From an uncultured Veillonella sp. (GTDB lineage Bacteria; Bacillota; Negativicutes; Veillonellales; Veillonellaceae), in the NCBI GenBank assembly GCA_934202215.1, contig CAKPXR010000070.1, positions 1-6,057 on the forward strand: DNA of 6,057 nucleotides. The letters are read 5' to 3'. Below are positions 1 through 5,247 of this stretch, piece by piece. The position numbers and the translations under genes are program-made. Each line of letters starts with the position of its first letter. Position 1 is the stretch's first letter. The notes under the pieces were generated by a model. That model was not told the DNA's origin. It saw only the letters and a list, made by a program, of their open reading frames with translations, and made no database searches.

Positions 1-83
1 GTATTGAACCTATGATACTGATAGTAACTGGCTTTATAATCATGTCTTGTATTTAGGGGGCAAAAAAGGGGGCAAGTATTCTC
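1..83. other. Attachment-side flank with two integrase-arm-like repeats
   Basis: Short non-coding stretch beyond the 3' end of the integrase gene. It holds two copies of GGGGGCAA at 56-63 and 68-75, 12 bp apart, immediately next to the integrase stop codon. Direct repeats in this position are typical arm-type binding sites for tyrosine integrases, with the attachment core lying a little further out. I found no matching core repeat at the right end of the window and no tRNA gene here, so the core site itself is not identified. The repeat is seen; the binding role is inference. Confidence 0.4.
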
Positions 84-1238
84 TTATGCTTTTCGTTGGT
101 TTAATTTCTCTATTACATCATCTTGCATTGATTTTGTAACATGAGTATAAATACTAAGTGTTGTATTAGGGTCATTATGTCCTACACGTTGCATGATTGA
201 TTTGAGCGGTACCCCTAATTCTGCTAACATACTAATATGAGTATGTCTAAAAATATGAGTGGTTAAATGTTTCCCCTCTATCTGTACTGCTTTCAATTTC
301 CTATTTAAGAATTGAATGTCATAAGGGTTACCACGGCTAGCAGTAAATATATAACCATGGTCTATATATCCCTCGAACCATAAAGACCGCCGTTTATTCT
401 CTAACATGATACTATCAAGAATACTAACCGCCCTATTAGATAAGGAAACATCTCGAACAGAATATATATTTTTAGGTGTTCCCCTTTTAACCTCGCTACT
501 ATTTTTATAATCGTACTGAATTGTACCATTGATATTAATAGTAGCGTTTTCTTTATCATAATCACAATACCGTAAGGCCAATAATTCGCCTATGCGTAAA
601 CCTGTTAAGCTGATAAACTCAAACAATAAAGAGATACGGCTATCTTCCTTTGATAGTTGATATAAAGCATCTTTCAATTCAACCGCATCAAGAAATTTAC
701 CTTGCCTTTTAGCTATTTCTGTATGGCTGAAAGGCTTTTTCTTTATCTCAATATCATCATAGTCAATCAAGTTAGGTATTAATCGTTTCCGTTTAGCATG
801 CTTACAAATTGCCCTCATTGTTGTAAAAGTAGCCCTCACATACGAATATGAAAGATTTTCAACATAATAGACCTTATGTAATACATCTTCCAATATAACC
901 GCCGTTAAATCTGCTATGGGTAAACTCTTATCAATGTATGTAAAAATCTTATTTACATAAATTGTATGGTTGATATGTGTAGACCTCTTTACAGTCGGTT
1001 CAGTATGTTCAAGCCATGACATAGCCACATCATAGAATGTTACTACCTTGTTTATATCTAAGTCTTTTACCGCCTGTTCATACTTACGTTGTAACTCTAT
1101 TGTTGCCTGCTTTCTTGCATGGCTACTATTAGTATTAAAAATTACAGATACTTTTCTTATCTCGCCATTAGGCAATTCAAAGCGTTCACAATATTTATAT
1201 CGTGTACCCTTTTTACTTTGTCTTTCTTCTATCCACAT
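84..1238 (-). CDS. int: Tyrosine site-specific integrase
   Basis: Phage-type tyrosine recombinase of 384 aa, the usual size for integrases of Gram-positive phages and islands; it would insert the element into, and with a partner excise it from, the chromosome. An arm-binding N-terminal region (about 1-60) is followed by a SAM-like core-binding domain (about 65-150) and a catalytic domain (about 180-375). The full catalytic set is visible: R215 in LTGLRIGE, K256 in GTPKN, H328 and R331 in THIFRH, H354 in RVGHND and the nucleophile Y364 in LSIYTH, so it should be active. The start is the ATG at 1238-1236, preceded by a modest AAGGCGG ribosome binding site. It lies 30 bp downstream of the repressor on the same strand, so the two may share a transcript. 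Nothing looks truncated. Confidence 0.95.
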   Translation of the reverse strand: MWIEERQSKKGTRYKYCERFELPNGEIRKVSVIFNTNSSHARKQATIELQRKYEQAVKDLDINKVVTFYDVAMSWLEHTEPTVKRSTHINHTIYVNKIFTYIDKSLPIADLTAVILEDVLHKVYYVENLSYSYVRATFTTMRAICKHAKRKRLIPNLIDYDDIEIKKKPFSHTEIAKRQGKFLDAVELKDALYQLSKEDSRISLLFEFISLTGLRIGELLALRYCDYDKENATININGTIQYDYKNSSEVKRGTPKNIYSVRDVSLSNRAVSILDSIMLENKRRSLWFEGYIDHGYIFTASRGNPYDIQFLNRKLKAVQIEGKHLTTHIFRHTHISMLAELGVPLKSIMQRVGHNDPNTTLSIYTHVTKSMQDDVIEKLNQRKA

Positions 1239-1268
1239 AGTACCGCCTTTTTAGGTACTAGCAAAAAA

Positions 1269-1874
1269 TTAGAAAGGTATAATCACCAACTTTACTATTA
1301 CTGAATTAAATAATTTTAGAGTTGATAAATATGTATCACTTTCAACCTCAAGATTTTTCATAAACTCATAATATAAATCGCTAATTACACTTTCAAGATG
1401 AACTTGTAATTCTCTTGGCAACTCACTATAAATCTTATCTAACTCTTGTATTTGTTCAATATCATCATCTGTAGTAAATGTTATTTGAATCAAGTCATCA
1501 TCTATCTTCCCTATCCCCTTACATTCAACACTAAATTTATTATTATCCGTTTCAACATTTAAAAAAAGTGTAGTTGATATATCAGCCCTCTCAATATACC
1601 ATTTTTTATCATCATAATCATAATCAGATTCAGTATTAGAAAGGCTATAATCTTGAATTTTAGGTGTTATATCAATAGGACTATATACAAATAAATCTGC
1701 TGGTTCAATCTTTAAGTATCTACAAATTTTATTAAGTGTATCAAACTGTATACCTTTTGTATGTCCCTCACTTAATGCGGTTAAAGTTGTTCGACTTATC
1801 CCTGTATCATTAGCAATTTTTGAAATTCTAATATTATTTTCTGCTAGTTTTACCTTTAAATTACTCTTAATCAT
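1269..1874 (-). CDS. Cro/CI-family repressor without a visible peptidase domain
   Basis: Protein of 201 aa with an N-terminal XRE helix-turn-helix (about residues 6-62): KVKLAENNIRISKIANDTGI gives the first helices, SRTTLTALSEG the recognition helix, and LNKICRYLKIEPADLFVY is the characteristic end of this domain. Position and divergent orientation make it the likely lysogeny repressor. The C-terminal 140 residues are acidic (runs DYDYDD and TTDDD) and end hydrophobic; I do not recognise them. I see no Ser/Lys dyad context or cleavage site of an S24/LexA-type peptidase, so RecA-driven self-cleavage is unlikely and relief by an antirepressor is the natural alternative. Start at 1874 is supported by an AGAGGTGATT ribosome binding site and a good upstream promoter. 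It could instead be an accessory regulator, but the layout argues for the master repressor. Confidence 0.85.
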   Translation of the reverse strand: MIKSNLKVKLAENNIRISKIANDTGISRTTLTALSEGHTKGIQFDTLNKICRYLKIEPADLFVYSPIDITPKIQDYSLSNTESDYDYDDKKWYIERADISTTLFLNVETDNNKFSVECKGIGKIDDDLIQITFTTDDDIEQIQELDKIYSELPRELQVHLESVISDLYYEFMKNLEVESDTYLSTLKLFNSVIVKLVIIPF

Positions 1875-1892
1875 ACAATCACCTCTAATAAT

Positions 1893-1921
1893 ATAATACT
1901 GTTTACCTTGTTTAAAATCAA
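1893..1921 (-). promoter_or_regulatory. Leftward promoter of the repressor (and perhaps int)
   Basis: Read on the minus strand: TTGATT (1921-1916), a 17-base spacer, then TATTAT (1898-1893). Good sigma-70/sigma-A match, about 20 bases upstream of the repressor start codon. Confidence 0.7.
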
Positions 1922-1931
1922 TATTTTTATT

Positions 1932-1986
1932 ACAAAATGTTCAATATGCACTACATTTTATATTGACATTATAGAAAACAAAATGT
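1932..1986. promoter_or_regulatory. Candidate operator array between the divergent promoters
   Basis: The element ACAAAATGT occurs at 1932-1940 and 1978-1986, with an inverted relative ACATTTTAT at 1953-1961. The third copy lies between the -35 and -10 of the rightward promoter and touches its -10, and the first pair forms a loose dyad. This is the layout expected of repressor/Cro operators in a lysogeny switch. The repeats are seen; binding is inferred. Confidence 0.45.
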
Positions 1987-1991
1987 ATTAT
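1963..1991 (+). promoter_or_regulatory. Rightward early promoter
   Basis: Perfect -35 TTGACA (1963-1968), 17-base spacer, and -10 TATTAT (1986-1991), giving a start near 1998 and a leader of about 40 bases ahead of the Cro-like gene. It is the strongest consensus promoter in the window and faces away from the repressor gene. Confidence 0.85.
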
Positions 1992-2036
1992 CAAATTAGA
2001 TAATGCACAGTACACTGAACAGAAAGAGGTGATTAA

Positions 2037-2243
2037 ATGAAAAATGCAAAACTTATTGGCTATCGTAACATGGCATTATTAACACAATCAGATATGGCTA
2101 AGTATCTAAAAATTGCATATCCAACATATAACGCAAAAGAAAATGGACGTAATAAATTTACCGATATAGAAAAATCAAAAATAAAAATGATTTTATCTGA
2201 AAAACTAGCTAGACCATTAACGATTGACGAATTATTTTTCTAA
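2037..2243 (+). CDS. Small Cro-like helix-turn-helix protein
   Basis: Protein of 68 aa made almost entirely of one XRE/Cro-type domain: an N-terminal helix (KLIGYRNMALLT), QSDMAKYLKI as the first HTH helix, AYPTYNAKENGRNKF as the recognition segment, and a closing LTIDELFF typical of small phage Cro-like regulators. It is the first gene of the rightward transcript and opposes the repressor, so it probably binds the same operators and shuts off repressor synthesis on induction. The start at 2037 has an excellent AAGAGGTGATTAA ribosome binding site, nearly the same as that of the repressor. The next gene begins 19 bases after its stop, suggesting an operon. Domain assignment is secure; the exact role is inferred from position. 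Confidence 0.85.
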   Translation: MKNAKLIGYRNMALLTQSDMAKYLKIAYPTYNAKENGRNKFTDIEKSKIKMILSEKLARPLTIDELFF

Positions 2244-2262
2244 TCTAAAAGGAAGTGAATAT

Positions 2263-2919
2263 ATGCAACTAATGGCAACGCAACACTACGGCGGAAATGA
2301 CTTTTCATTTTATAGTGCTAAACGGAAAGACATTTTCATGACTATTAATGAACTGGCGGTAGGCTTTGGGTATAAAAGCAAGAAAGGTATTGAAGAAATA
2401 CTAAGACGTAAACCATATCTAAAAGAAAACAAGTACTCTTTCATTTCAAATGTTCCTGTACGCAATTATGGTACCCCTCAAAGCGTGGGTACCATAAAAT
2501 CAAAAGTACAGTATCAAGAAGTCAGATTATTTACAGAAAGAGGAATATTTGAAATTGGGTGCATCTCTCATACCGCAAAAGCTGAACAATTTAGAGATTG
2601 GGTATTTAATCAGTTAAAGAAACTAAGAACCTCATTTACTAAAGGTATGATAGCCCATAACGAAAGTAAAAATTTACAAAAGATGCTACATGATGCGGTA
2701 TTTAATAGCCCTATATATAAAGAGAAAACCGAAGATAAAAGGCGGTTAGCTATTACAAACTTTAACAATCTACTTATAAAGACCGCATCAAAAAGCCGTG
2801 TTAAATACAAGGAAGATATGACGGCGGAAGAAATTCAGAAATTAGAATATTTAGAGCATAAGACAATAGCCCTATTACATGAGGGTAAATGCTATCAAGA
2901 AATTAAATCAGAATTATAA
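2263..2919 (+). CDS. BRO-N family phage antirepressor
   Basis: Protein of 218 aa. Residues about 22-122 carry the BRO N-terminal DNA-binding domain of phage antirepressors: MTINELAVGFGY, GIEEILRRKPYL, then the hallmark EVRLFTERGIFEIGCISHT and AEQFRDWVFNQLKKLR. The C-terminal part (about 125-218) is helical and charged, with YLEHKTIALLHEGKCYQEI; I do not recognise it with certainty. Such proteins inactivate or compete with phage repressors, which suits the apparently non-cleavable repressor here. I start at the ATG at 2263 because AAAAGGAAG lies just upstream; an in-frame start at 2224 would overlap the preceding gene and lacks a comparable site. Odd feature: an 11-bp perfect inverted repeat interrupts the coding sequence at 2466-2497 (codons around NYGTPQSVGTI), in a linker of the BRO domain. 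Confidence 0.85.
   Translation: MQLMATQHYGGNDFSFYSAKRKDIFMTINELAVGFGYKSKKGIEEILRRKPYLKENKYSFISNVPVRNYGTPQSVGTIKSKVQYQEVRLFTERGIFEIGCISHTAKAEQFRDWVFNQLKKLRTSFTKGMIAHNESKNLQKMLHDAVFNSPIYKEKTEDKRRLAITNFNNLLIKTASKSRVKYKEDMTAEEIQKLEYLEHKTIALLHEGKCYQEIKSEL
2466..2497. repeat. 11-bp perfect inverted repeat inside the antirepressor gene
   Basis: TTATGGTACCC (2466-2476) and GGGTACCATAA (2487-2497) are exact reverse complements separated by 10 bases. The hairpin is GC-richer than its surroundings and lies wholly inside a reading frame, with no T-run after it, so it is not a normal terminator. Confidence 0.85.
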
Positions 2920-2939
2920 AATGACTAACAATGAAAGAA

Positions 2940-2993
2940 ATTACTAAAGCATTTCATATCAAATCATATAATCATCTCACCTGCTTTAGTAAT
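2940..2993 (+). terminator. Possible terminator or processing hairpin after the antirepressor gene
   Basis: ATTACTAAAGCA (2940-2951) pairs perfectly with TGCTTTAGTAAT (2982-2993) around a 30-base loop, 20 bases after the antirepressor stop codon. The stem is clear, but the loop is long and the tail (ATTTCATAC) is a poor U-run, so termination is uncertain. A protein-binding dyad or RNA processing site is an alternative. Confidence 0.4.
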
Positions 2994-3140
2994 ATTTCAT
3001 ACATTGATACTCACGGATATTCAGTAATAATCACATAAAAAACTACTAAGAATATAGATAATTACTGTATATATCACACTTTAATATTTTTGATTTGCCT
3101 AGCCTAATTCATTTCAAATAAGCGTTTTAATCTTATTAGG

Positions 3141-3146
3141 TATAAT
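3141..3146 (+). promoter_or_regulatory. Weak candidate promoter for the Xis-like operon
   Basis: Consensus -10 TATAAT at 3141-3146, about 75 bases upstream of the next gene. No good -35 sits at the right distance, so an activator may be needed. The -10 is enclosed by a short dyad, TAGG-TATAAT-CCTA, which could be an operator. Confidence 0.3.
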
Positions 3147-3221
3147 CCTATCAAGCCACACACAAAAACGAGCATATAAGCTAAATAAATGAATTTTATT
3201 TTTACAGAAAGGAAAATTTTT

Positions 3222-3464
3222 ATGAAAACTGGTTTTTCTACTCCTCAAACTGGAACATTCTCACCTATCATGGTTCAACCTAAAGACATTGTAACCATAT
3301 TTAGTATTAGTCGAAGTACAGTAACAAGGCTTATCAGTAAAATGCTACTTGATGATAAATACAAGAGTTGCGTTACTAGATTAAATAGAAACCTTGTACT
3401 AATTGATGTACAAATGTTTACCGACTACCTTAAAGAACAAGATTTGAAAGGACTAAAAGCATAA
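3222..3464 (+). CDS. Small HTH protein, excisionase/AlpA-like
   Basis: Basic protein of 80 aa. Residues about 17-41 form a helix-turn-helix, VQPKDIVTIFSISRSTVTRL, followed by a wing-like stretch with conserved spacing (SCVTRLNRNLVLIDVQMFTDYL, about 49-70). This pattern resembles small MerR/Xis-type DNA-binding proteins of phages and islands, which act either as excisionase (recombination directionality factor) for the tyrosine integrase or as an AlpA-like activator; sequence alone does not separate these. I start at 3222 because AGAAAGGAAAA lies upstream; an in-frame ATG at 3189 has no such site. Its stop overlaps the next start by one base (TAATG), so translation is probably coupled and the three genes 3222-3848 form an operon. 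Confidence 0.7.
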   Translation: MKTGFSTPQTGTFSPIMVQPKDIVTIFSISRSTVTRLISKMLLDDKYKSCVTRLNRNLVLIDVQMFTDYLKEQDLKGLKA

Positions 3465-3646
3465 TGAAACAAGCAAAACACAATATCACAATTAAAGAAA
3501 ATACAGAAAATAAAGTAGTTATCGGTCTTGATGACTGCGGAATTGATGCGGTTATCACCTTTAATAGTAAATTCAATTACAAAACGGAAGAAAACATTAC
3601 CAATGTTAAATGTTATTTAGAACCAACTAACAACGAGGAGAATTAA
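3464..3646 (+). CDS. Small acidic protein of unknown function
   Basis: Not recognised. It is a 60-aa, acidic, probably beta-rich soluble protein (alternating stretches such as NKVVIGLDDCGIDAVITF and YKTEENITNVKCYLEP) with no signal peptide or membrane segment. Evidence that it is real: the start overlaps the upstream stop by one base, an AAAGGAC ribosome binding site lies in the end of that gene, and it is followed after one base by another gene with its own GAGGAG site. The tight packing suggests expression with the Xis-like protein, perhaps as a small partner or anti-host factor, but no function can be assigned. Confidence 0.65.
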   Translation: MKQAKHNITIKENTENKVVIGLDDCGIDAVITFNSKFNYKTEENITNVKCYLEPTNNEEN

Positions 3647-3647
3647 A

Positions 3648-3848
3648 ATGAGTAACGACATGAAAGCTATACTAACAGATAAAATACACTTTGAATTATG
3701 TGAAATAGGAAGAGAGTACATTGAGAAATATGAGAACGGAAATTTAGATATATACGAAATGGTGGCTATATTATCGTTAAAACTCTTTGATAAAGGGGCT
3801 ACTTGTATGCGTGAATATATCGGAGAAAAGCAATGTTCACACAAATAA
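3648..3848 (+). CDS. Small helical protein of unknown function
   Basis: Not recognised. It is a 66-aa protein, probably all-helical (CEIGREYIEKYENGNLDIYEMVAILSLKLF), with three cysteines in all, two of them towards the C-terminus (TCMREYIGEKQC). No membrane segment is seen. A strong GAGGAGAATTAAAATG start and a one-base gap from the preceding stop support a genuine gene, third in the 3222-3848 operon. It ends directly before the hairpin-rich leader of the replication gene. Confidence 0.65.
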   Translation: MSNDMKAILTDKIHFELCEIGREYIEKYENGNLDIYEMVAILSLKLFDKGATCMREYIGEKQCSHK

Positions 3849-3880
3849 AAAAAGCCCATGATGCGGTAACATCACAGGCT
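3846..3880 (-). terminator. Intrinsic terminator, minus strand
   Basis: On the minus strand AGCC-TG-TGATG pairs with CATCA-TG-GGCT around TTACCG, then a T7 run and ATTT follow. On the plus strand the same hairpin has A-rich sequence on its left and no U-run after it, so it points leftward. One TGATGCGGT word (3859-3867) forms part of the stem and loop. No minus-strand protein gene is available for it to serve. Confidence 0.6.
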
Positions 3881-3918
3881 AAAAGAAAGGTTATGTCTAG
3901 GCTAATAGAACCACCTTT
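3846..3918 (-). ncRNA. Candidate antisense RNA opposite the replication-gene leader
   Basis: Predicted RNA of about 70 nt on the minus strand. A promoter ends near 3924, the body reads across the leader hairpin (GGTTCTATTAGCC loop), and the 3' end is a good intrinsic terminator. It would be fully complementary to the mRNA leader of the replisome organizer, the arrangement of counter-transcribed RNAs that set plasmid copy number. Each element is seen, but the RNA itself and its function are inference; a minus-strand terminator without this RNA is the simpler alternative. Confidence 0.4.
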
Positions 3919-3923
3919 CTTTT
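3881..3923. repeat. 11-bp inverted repeat hiding the leader ribosome binding site
   Basis: AAAAGAAAGGT (3881-3891) pairs perfectly with ACCTTTCTTTT (3913-3923) around a 21-base loop. In plus-strand RNA the left arm contains the AAAGAAAGG ribosome binding site of the leader frame and the loop holds its ATG. The TTTTATCTT tail means it could also act as a weak attenuator. Confidence 0.75.
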
Positions 3924-3967
3924 ATCTTAGCATACATTCTATTTCTAGTGAATACAAAGAGAGGTGA
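3893..3967 (+). CDS. Possible leader peptide coupled to the replication gene
   Basis: Frame of 24 codons beginning MSRLIEPPFFYLS. The ATG lies two bases after AAAGAAAGG, a good but closely spaced ribosome binding site, and the TGA stop (3965-3967) lies inside the GAGAGGTGA ribosome binding site of the replisome organizer, five bases ahead of its ATG. Ribosomes finishing this frame would sit on the next start site, so coupled translation is plausible, as with leader peptides of antisense-controlled plasmid rep genes. A frame this short can arise by chance in such DNA; the case rests on the arrangement rather than on the peptide sequence. Confidence 0.35.
   Translation: MSRLIEPPFFYLSIHSISSEYKER
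3924..3957 (-). promoter_or_regulatory. Candidate minus-strand promoter in the replication-gene leader
   Basis: Two overlapping options are readable on the minus strand: TTGTAT (3957-3952), 17 bases, TATGCT (3934-3929); and TTCACT (3952-3947), 17 bases, extended -10 TGC-TAAGAT (3932-3924). Either would launch RNA leftward toward the terminator at 3846-3880. Both are moderate matches. Confidence 0.4.
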
Positions 3968-3971
3968 TTAT

Positions 3972-4547
3972 ATGGGCTTATGTGAAACAGATACTATAAA
4001 AGAGATTGCAACTGCTGAATATAATAAAAGAATACAAAGCGGAGAAAAATGCAGTTTTGACGAAATACATAATAAATTAAGAAAAGAAAAAGGCTATCCC
4101 CCATTAAAAACAGAGGAACAAGATATAGAAGAGATTATAGACCCTATCAACGATAAACAACATTACTTTTGGGTAAAATTGCATCATGATTTTTTTGATA
4201 CATTAATAATCAAAAAGCTACGAAGAAAAGAAAAAGGCGATACCCTCGCCCTCTTATATCAAAGAGTTATCTTATTAAGCCTTAAACATAATGGATATAT
4301 CTGTTATGAGGGTATGGGTGATGATATTACCGAAGAAATATCTATTGCAACTGGTGAAAACATCGATGATTGTAGAACACTAATTGATTTCCTAGTAGAT
4401 AATAACCAAGCCACTCTATCAGATGACAAAACCTATATTTATATTCATGGCTACGATGATTGTACAGGTGCTGACAAACCAAAAACACGCATGAAACACT
4501 CACGCATAAGAAAAAAACAACAAGAGCAAAACAACCTGTTAAGCTAG
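3972..4547 (+). CDS. Phage replisome organizer (replication initiator)
   Basis: Protein of 191 aa whose middle (about 62-150) matches the N-terminal domain of phage replisome organizers: HYFWVKLHHDFFDTLIIKKL, KGDTLALLYQRVILLSLKHN, then GYICYEGMGDDITEEISIAT and a short helix ending LVDNNQATL. Such proteins bind the origin and recruit host helicase loader or helicase. Unusually, about 60 residues precede the domain (charged, with YNKRIQSGEKCSFDEIH), and only a short basic tail (RMKHSRIRKKQQEQ, about 173-186) follows it; no DnaD- or DnaC-like C-terminal domain is present. The ATG at 3972 follows GAGAGGTGATTAT; a GTG at 3948 has no such site. GTTAC iterons begin 41 bases after its stop and are the likely target. 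The leader carries hairpins and a possible antisense RNA. Confidence 0.8.
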   Translation: MGLCETDTIKEIATAEYNKRIQSGEKCSFDEIHNKLRKEKGYPPLKTEEQDIEEIIDPINDKQHYFWVKLHHDFFDTLIIKKLRRKEKGDTLALLYQRVILLSLKHNGYICYEGMGDDITEEISIATGENIDDCRTLIDFLVDNNQATLSDDKTYIYIHGYDDCTGADKPKTRMKHSRIRKKQQEQNNLLS

Positions 4548-4587
4548 ATAATTACTGGTTCAATCTATTACTCCCCCCCCTTTTATC

Positions 4588-4635
4588 TGTTACAAAACGT
4601 AACTACCTTGTTACGATACAGTTACGAAAAGTAAT
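4588..4635. repeat. GTTAC iterons
   Basis: TGTTACA at 4588, inverted GTAAC at 4599, TGTTACG at 4609, AGTTACG at 4620, and a degenerate GTAAT at 4631. The sites recur every 10 or 11 bases, that is, on one face of the helix, as expected for cooperative binding of an initiator. The spacing is seen; the binding protein is inferred to be the replisome organizer just upstream. Confidence 0.6.
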
Positions 4636-4647
4636 GAAAGCGTTATA

Positions 4648-4781
4648 GAATAAGAATAGAATAGAGTAGAATAGAATAAATCAGAATAAAAAAAAGAAAA
4701 GAAAAAAATTAAAATTAGAAAAAGACTAAAAAAAAGAGAAAGAGGGAGAGATAGAGGGGAGATTATAAGAGGGGAGAAAAA
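4648..4781. repeat. GAATA pentamer repeats and long purine-rich tract
   Basis: GAATA-type units run at 4648, 4654, 4659, 4664 (GAGTA), 4669, 4674 and 4683, followed by nearly pure A/G sequence to 4781 broken by few pyrimidines. Such a tract melts easily and may form a DNA unwinding element. Its extreme strand bias creates artefactual open frames on both strands. Confidence 0.7.
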
Positions 4782-4782
4782 C

Positions 4783-4814
4783 GGCGAGCGTTTCACCTCG
4801 CCTTTTCTATTTTT
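4783..4814. terminator. Intrinsic terminator, possibly bidirectional
   Basis: GGCGAG (4783-4788) pairs with CTCGCC (4797-4802) around an 8-base loop; TTTTCTATTTTT follows on the plus strand. On the minus strand the stem is followed by GTTTTTCTCC, so weaker termination in that direction is possible. It would end rightward transcription from the replication gene and separate it from the next gene. Confidence 0.75.
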
Positions 4815-4947
4815 AGGAACTAATACAATTCATGATATTTAGAATATTAATTATCAAGCATTGCCTATTTATCAGTGATTAAACAGTGAGCATATTTAGA
4901 ACAAACCACGAGCGAACAACGAAAATTTACTGAACTAGGTATACCAA

Positions 4948-5247
4948 ATGGCAACCAACTGGAAACACGATATATCAGATGAAATAGTTAAGCGTGAAAA
5001 GATAGCTATTGAACTCATCAATACAACTATGATGCGGTTACATATTAAAGACTGCTTATTCAAAACTACCGCCCTAGCCCATTCAGATATTCTATACTTG
5101 ATAAATGCTTACGTAGACGAAAGAGAAAAAATAAGTTATGCTAAATCTAGACGGATAATTAAAAAGATTGTTAGTCTTGATATAGAAATTCCTACAATCG
5201 AACAAGCTAAAAAATATCTAAATGAGAAGTACAATGAAAACCCATGA
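4948..5247 (+). CDS. Hypothetical protein, 99 aa
   Basis: Not recognised. It is a charged, lysine-rich, probably mostly helical soluble protein (DEIVKREKIAIELINTT near the N-terminus, YAKSRRIIKKIVSLDIEIP in the C-terminal half) without membrane segments or a clear known motif. The ATG at 4948 has only a weak AGGT eight bases upstream. It stands alone between the terminator at 4783-4814 and the repeat-rich right end. A repeated element, GAGCGAACAACGAA, lies 25 bases before the start and recurs ahead of the antitoxin RNA. Length and coding character favour a real gene, but function is open. Confidence 0.6.
   Translation: MATNWKHDISDEIVKREKIAIELINTTMMRLHIKDCLFKTTALAHSDILYLINAYVDEREKISYAKSRRIIKKIVSLDIEIPTIEQAKKYLNEKYNENP

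Larger units (their letters stand above)
2920..3221. other. Gene-free, inverted-repeat-bearing spacer
   Basis: About 300 AT-rich bases without a credible gene. It holds a 12-bp perfect inverted repeat at 2940-2993, a second imperfect one (ATATTCAGTAAT at 3017-3028 against ATTACTGTATAT at 3061-3072, 11 of 12 pairing), and a consensus -10 at 3141-3146. Best read as the end of one transcription unit and the control region of the next. The only small frame present, a 35-codon one at 2931, lacks a ribosome binding site. Confidence 0.6.
4548..4947. other. Candidate replication origin region
   Basis: Four hundred bases with no credible gene. In order: a C8 run (4573-4580), GTTAC iterons (4588-4635), GAATA pentamer repeats (4648-4688), a purine-rich tract to about 4781, a terminator (4783-4814), then ordinary AT-rich DNA up to the next gene. 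Repeats plus an easily melted, strand-biased tract directly after an initiator gene is the usual composition of a phage or plasmid origin. The role is inferred. Confidence 0.5.

Noticed and set aside
1..50. Possible tRNA 3' end as the attachment site at the left edge
   Set aside because: No acceptor or T-arm pattern could be formed, and no matching repeat was found at the right end.
1048..1304. Two overlapping plus-strand open frames of 68 and 61 codons
   Set aside because: They lie antisense to the start of the integrase gene, have no ribosome binding site, and show no coding character; they are shadows.
208..2478. GGTACCCCT shared by the integrase gene (208-216) and the antirepressor hairpin (2470-2478)
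   Set aside because: A single 9-base coincidence with no further flanking similarity and no inverted partner in the integrase gene.
2610..2810. Minus-strand frame of 66 codons
   Set aside because: Antisense to the antirepressor gene, with no ribosome binding site or recognisable protein features.
2931..3038. Plus-strand 35-codon frame after the antirepressor gene
   Set aside because: No ribosome binding site, and it runs through the inverted repeat at 2940-2993.
3617..3859. Minus-strand frame of 80 codons
   Set aside because: Antisense to two tightly packed plus-strand genes with strong ribosome binding sites; its start lies inside the terminator hairpin.
4611..4796. Minus-strand hydrophobic frame of 61 codons with a GTG start and an AAGGCGAG-like site
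   Set aside because: Its S/F/L/P-rich sequence is simply the translation of the purine-rich tract read backwards, and it begins inside a terminator.
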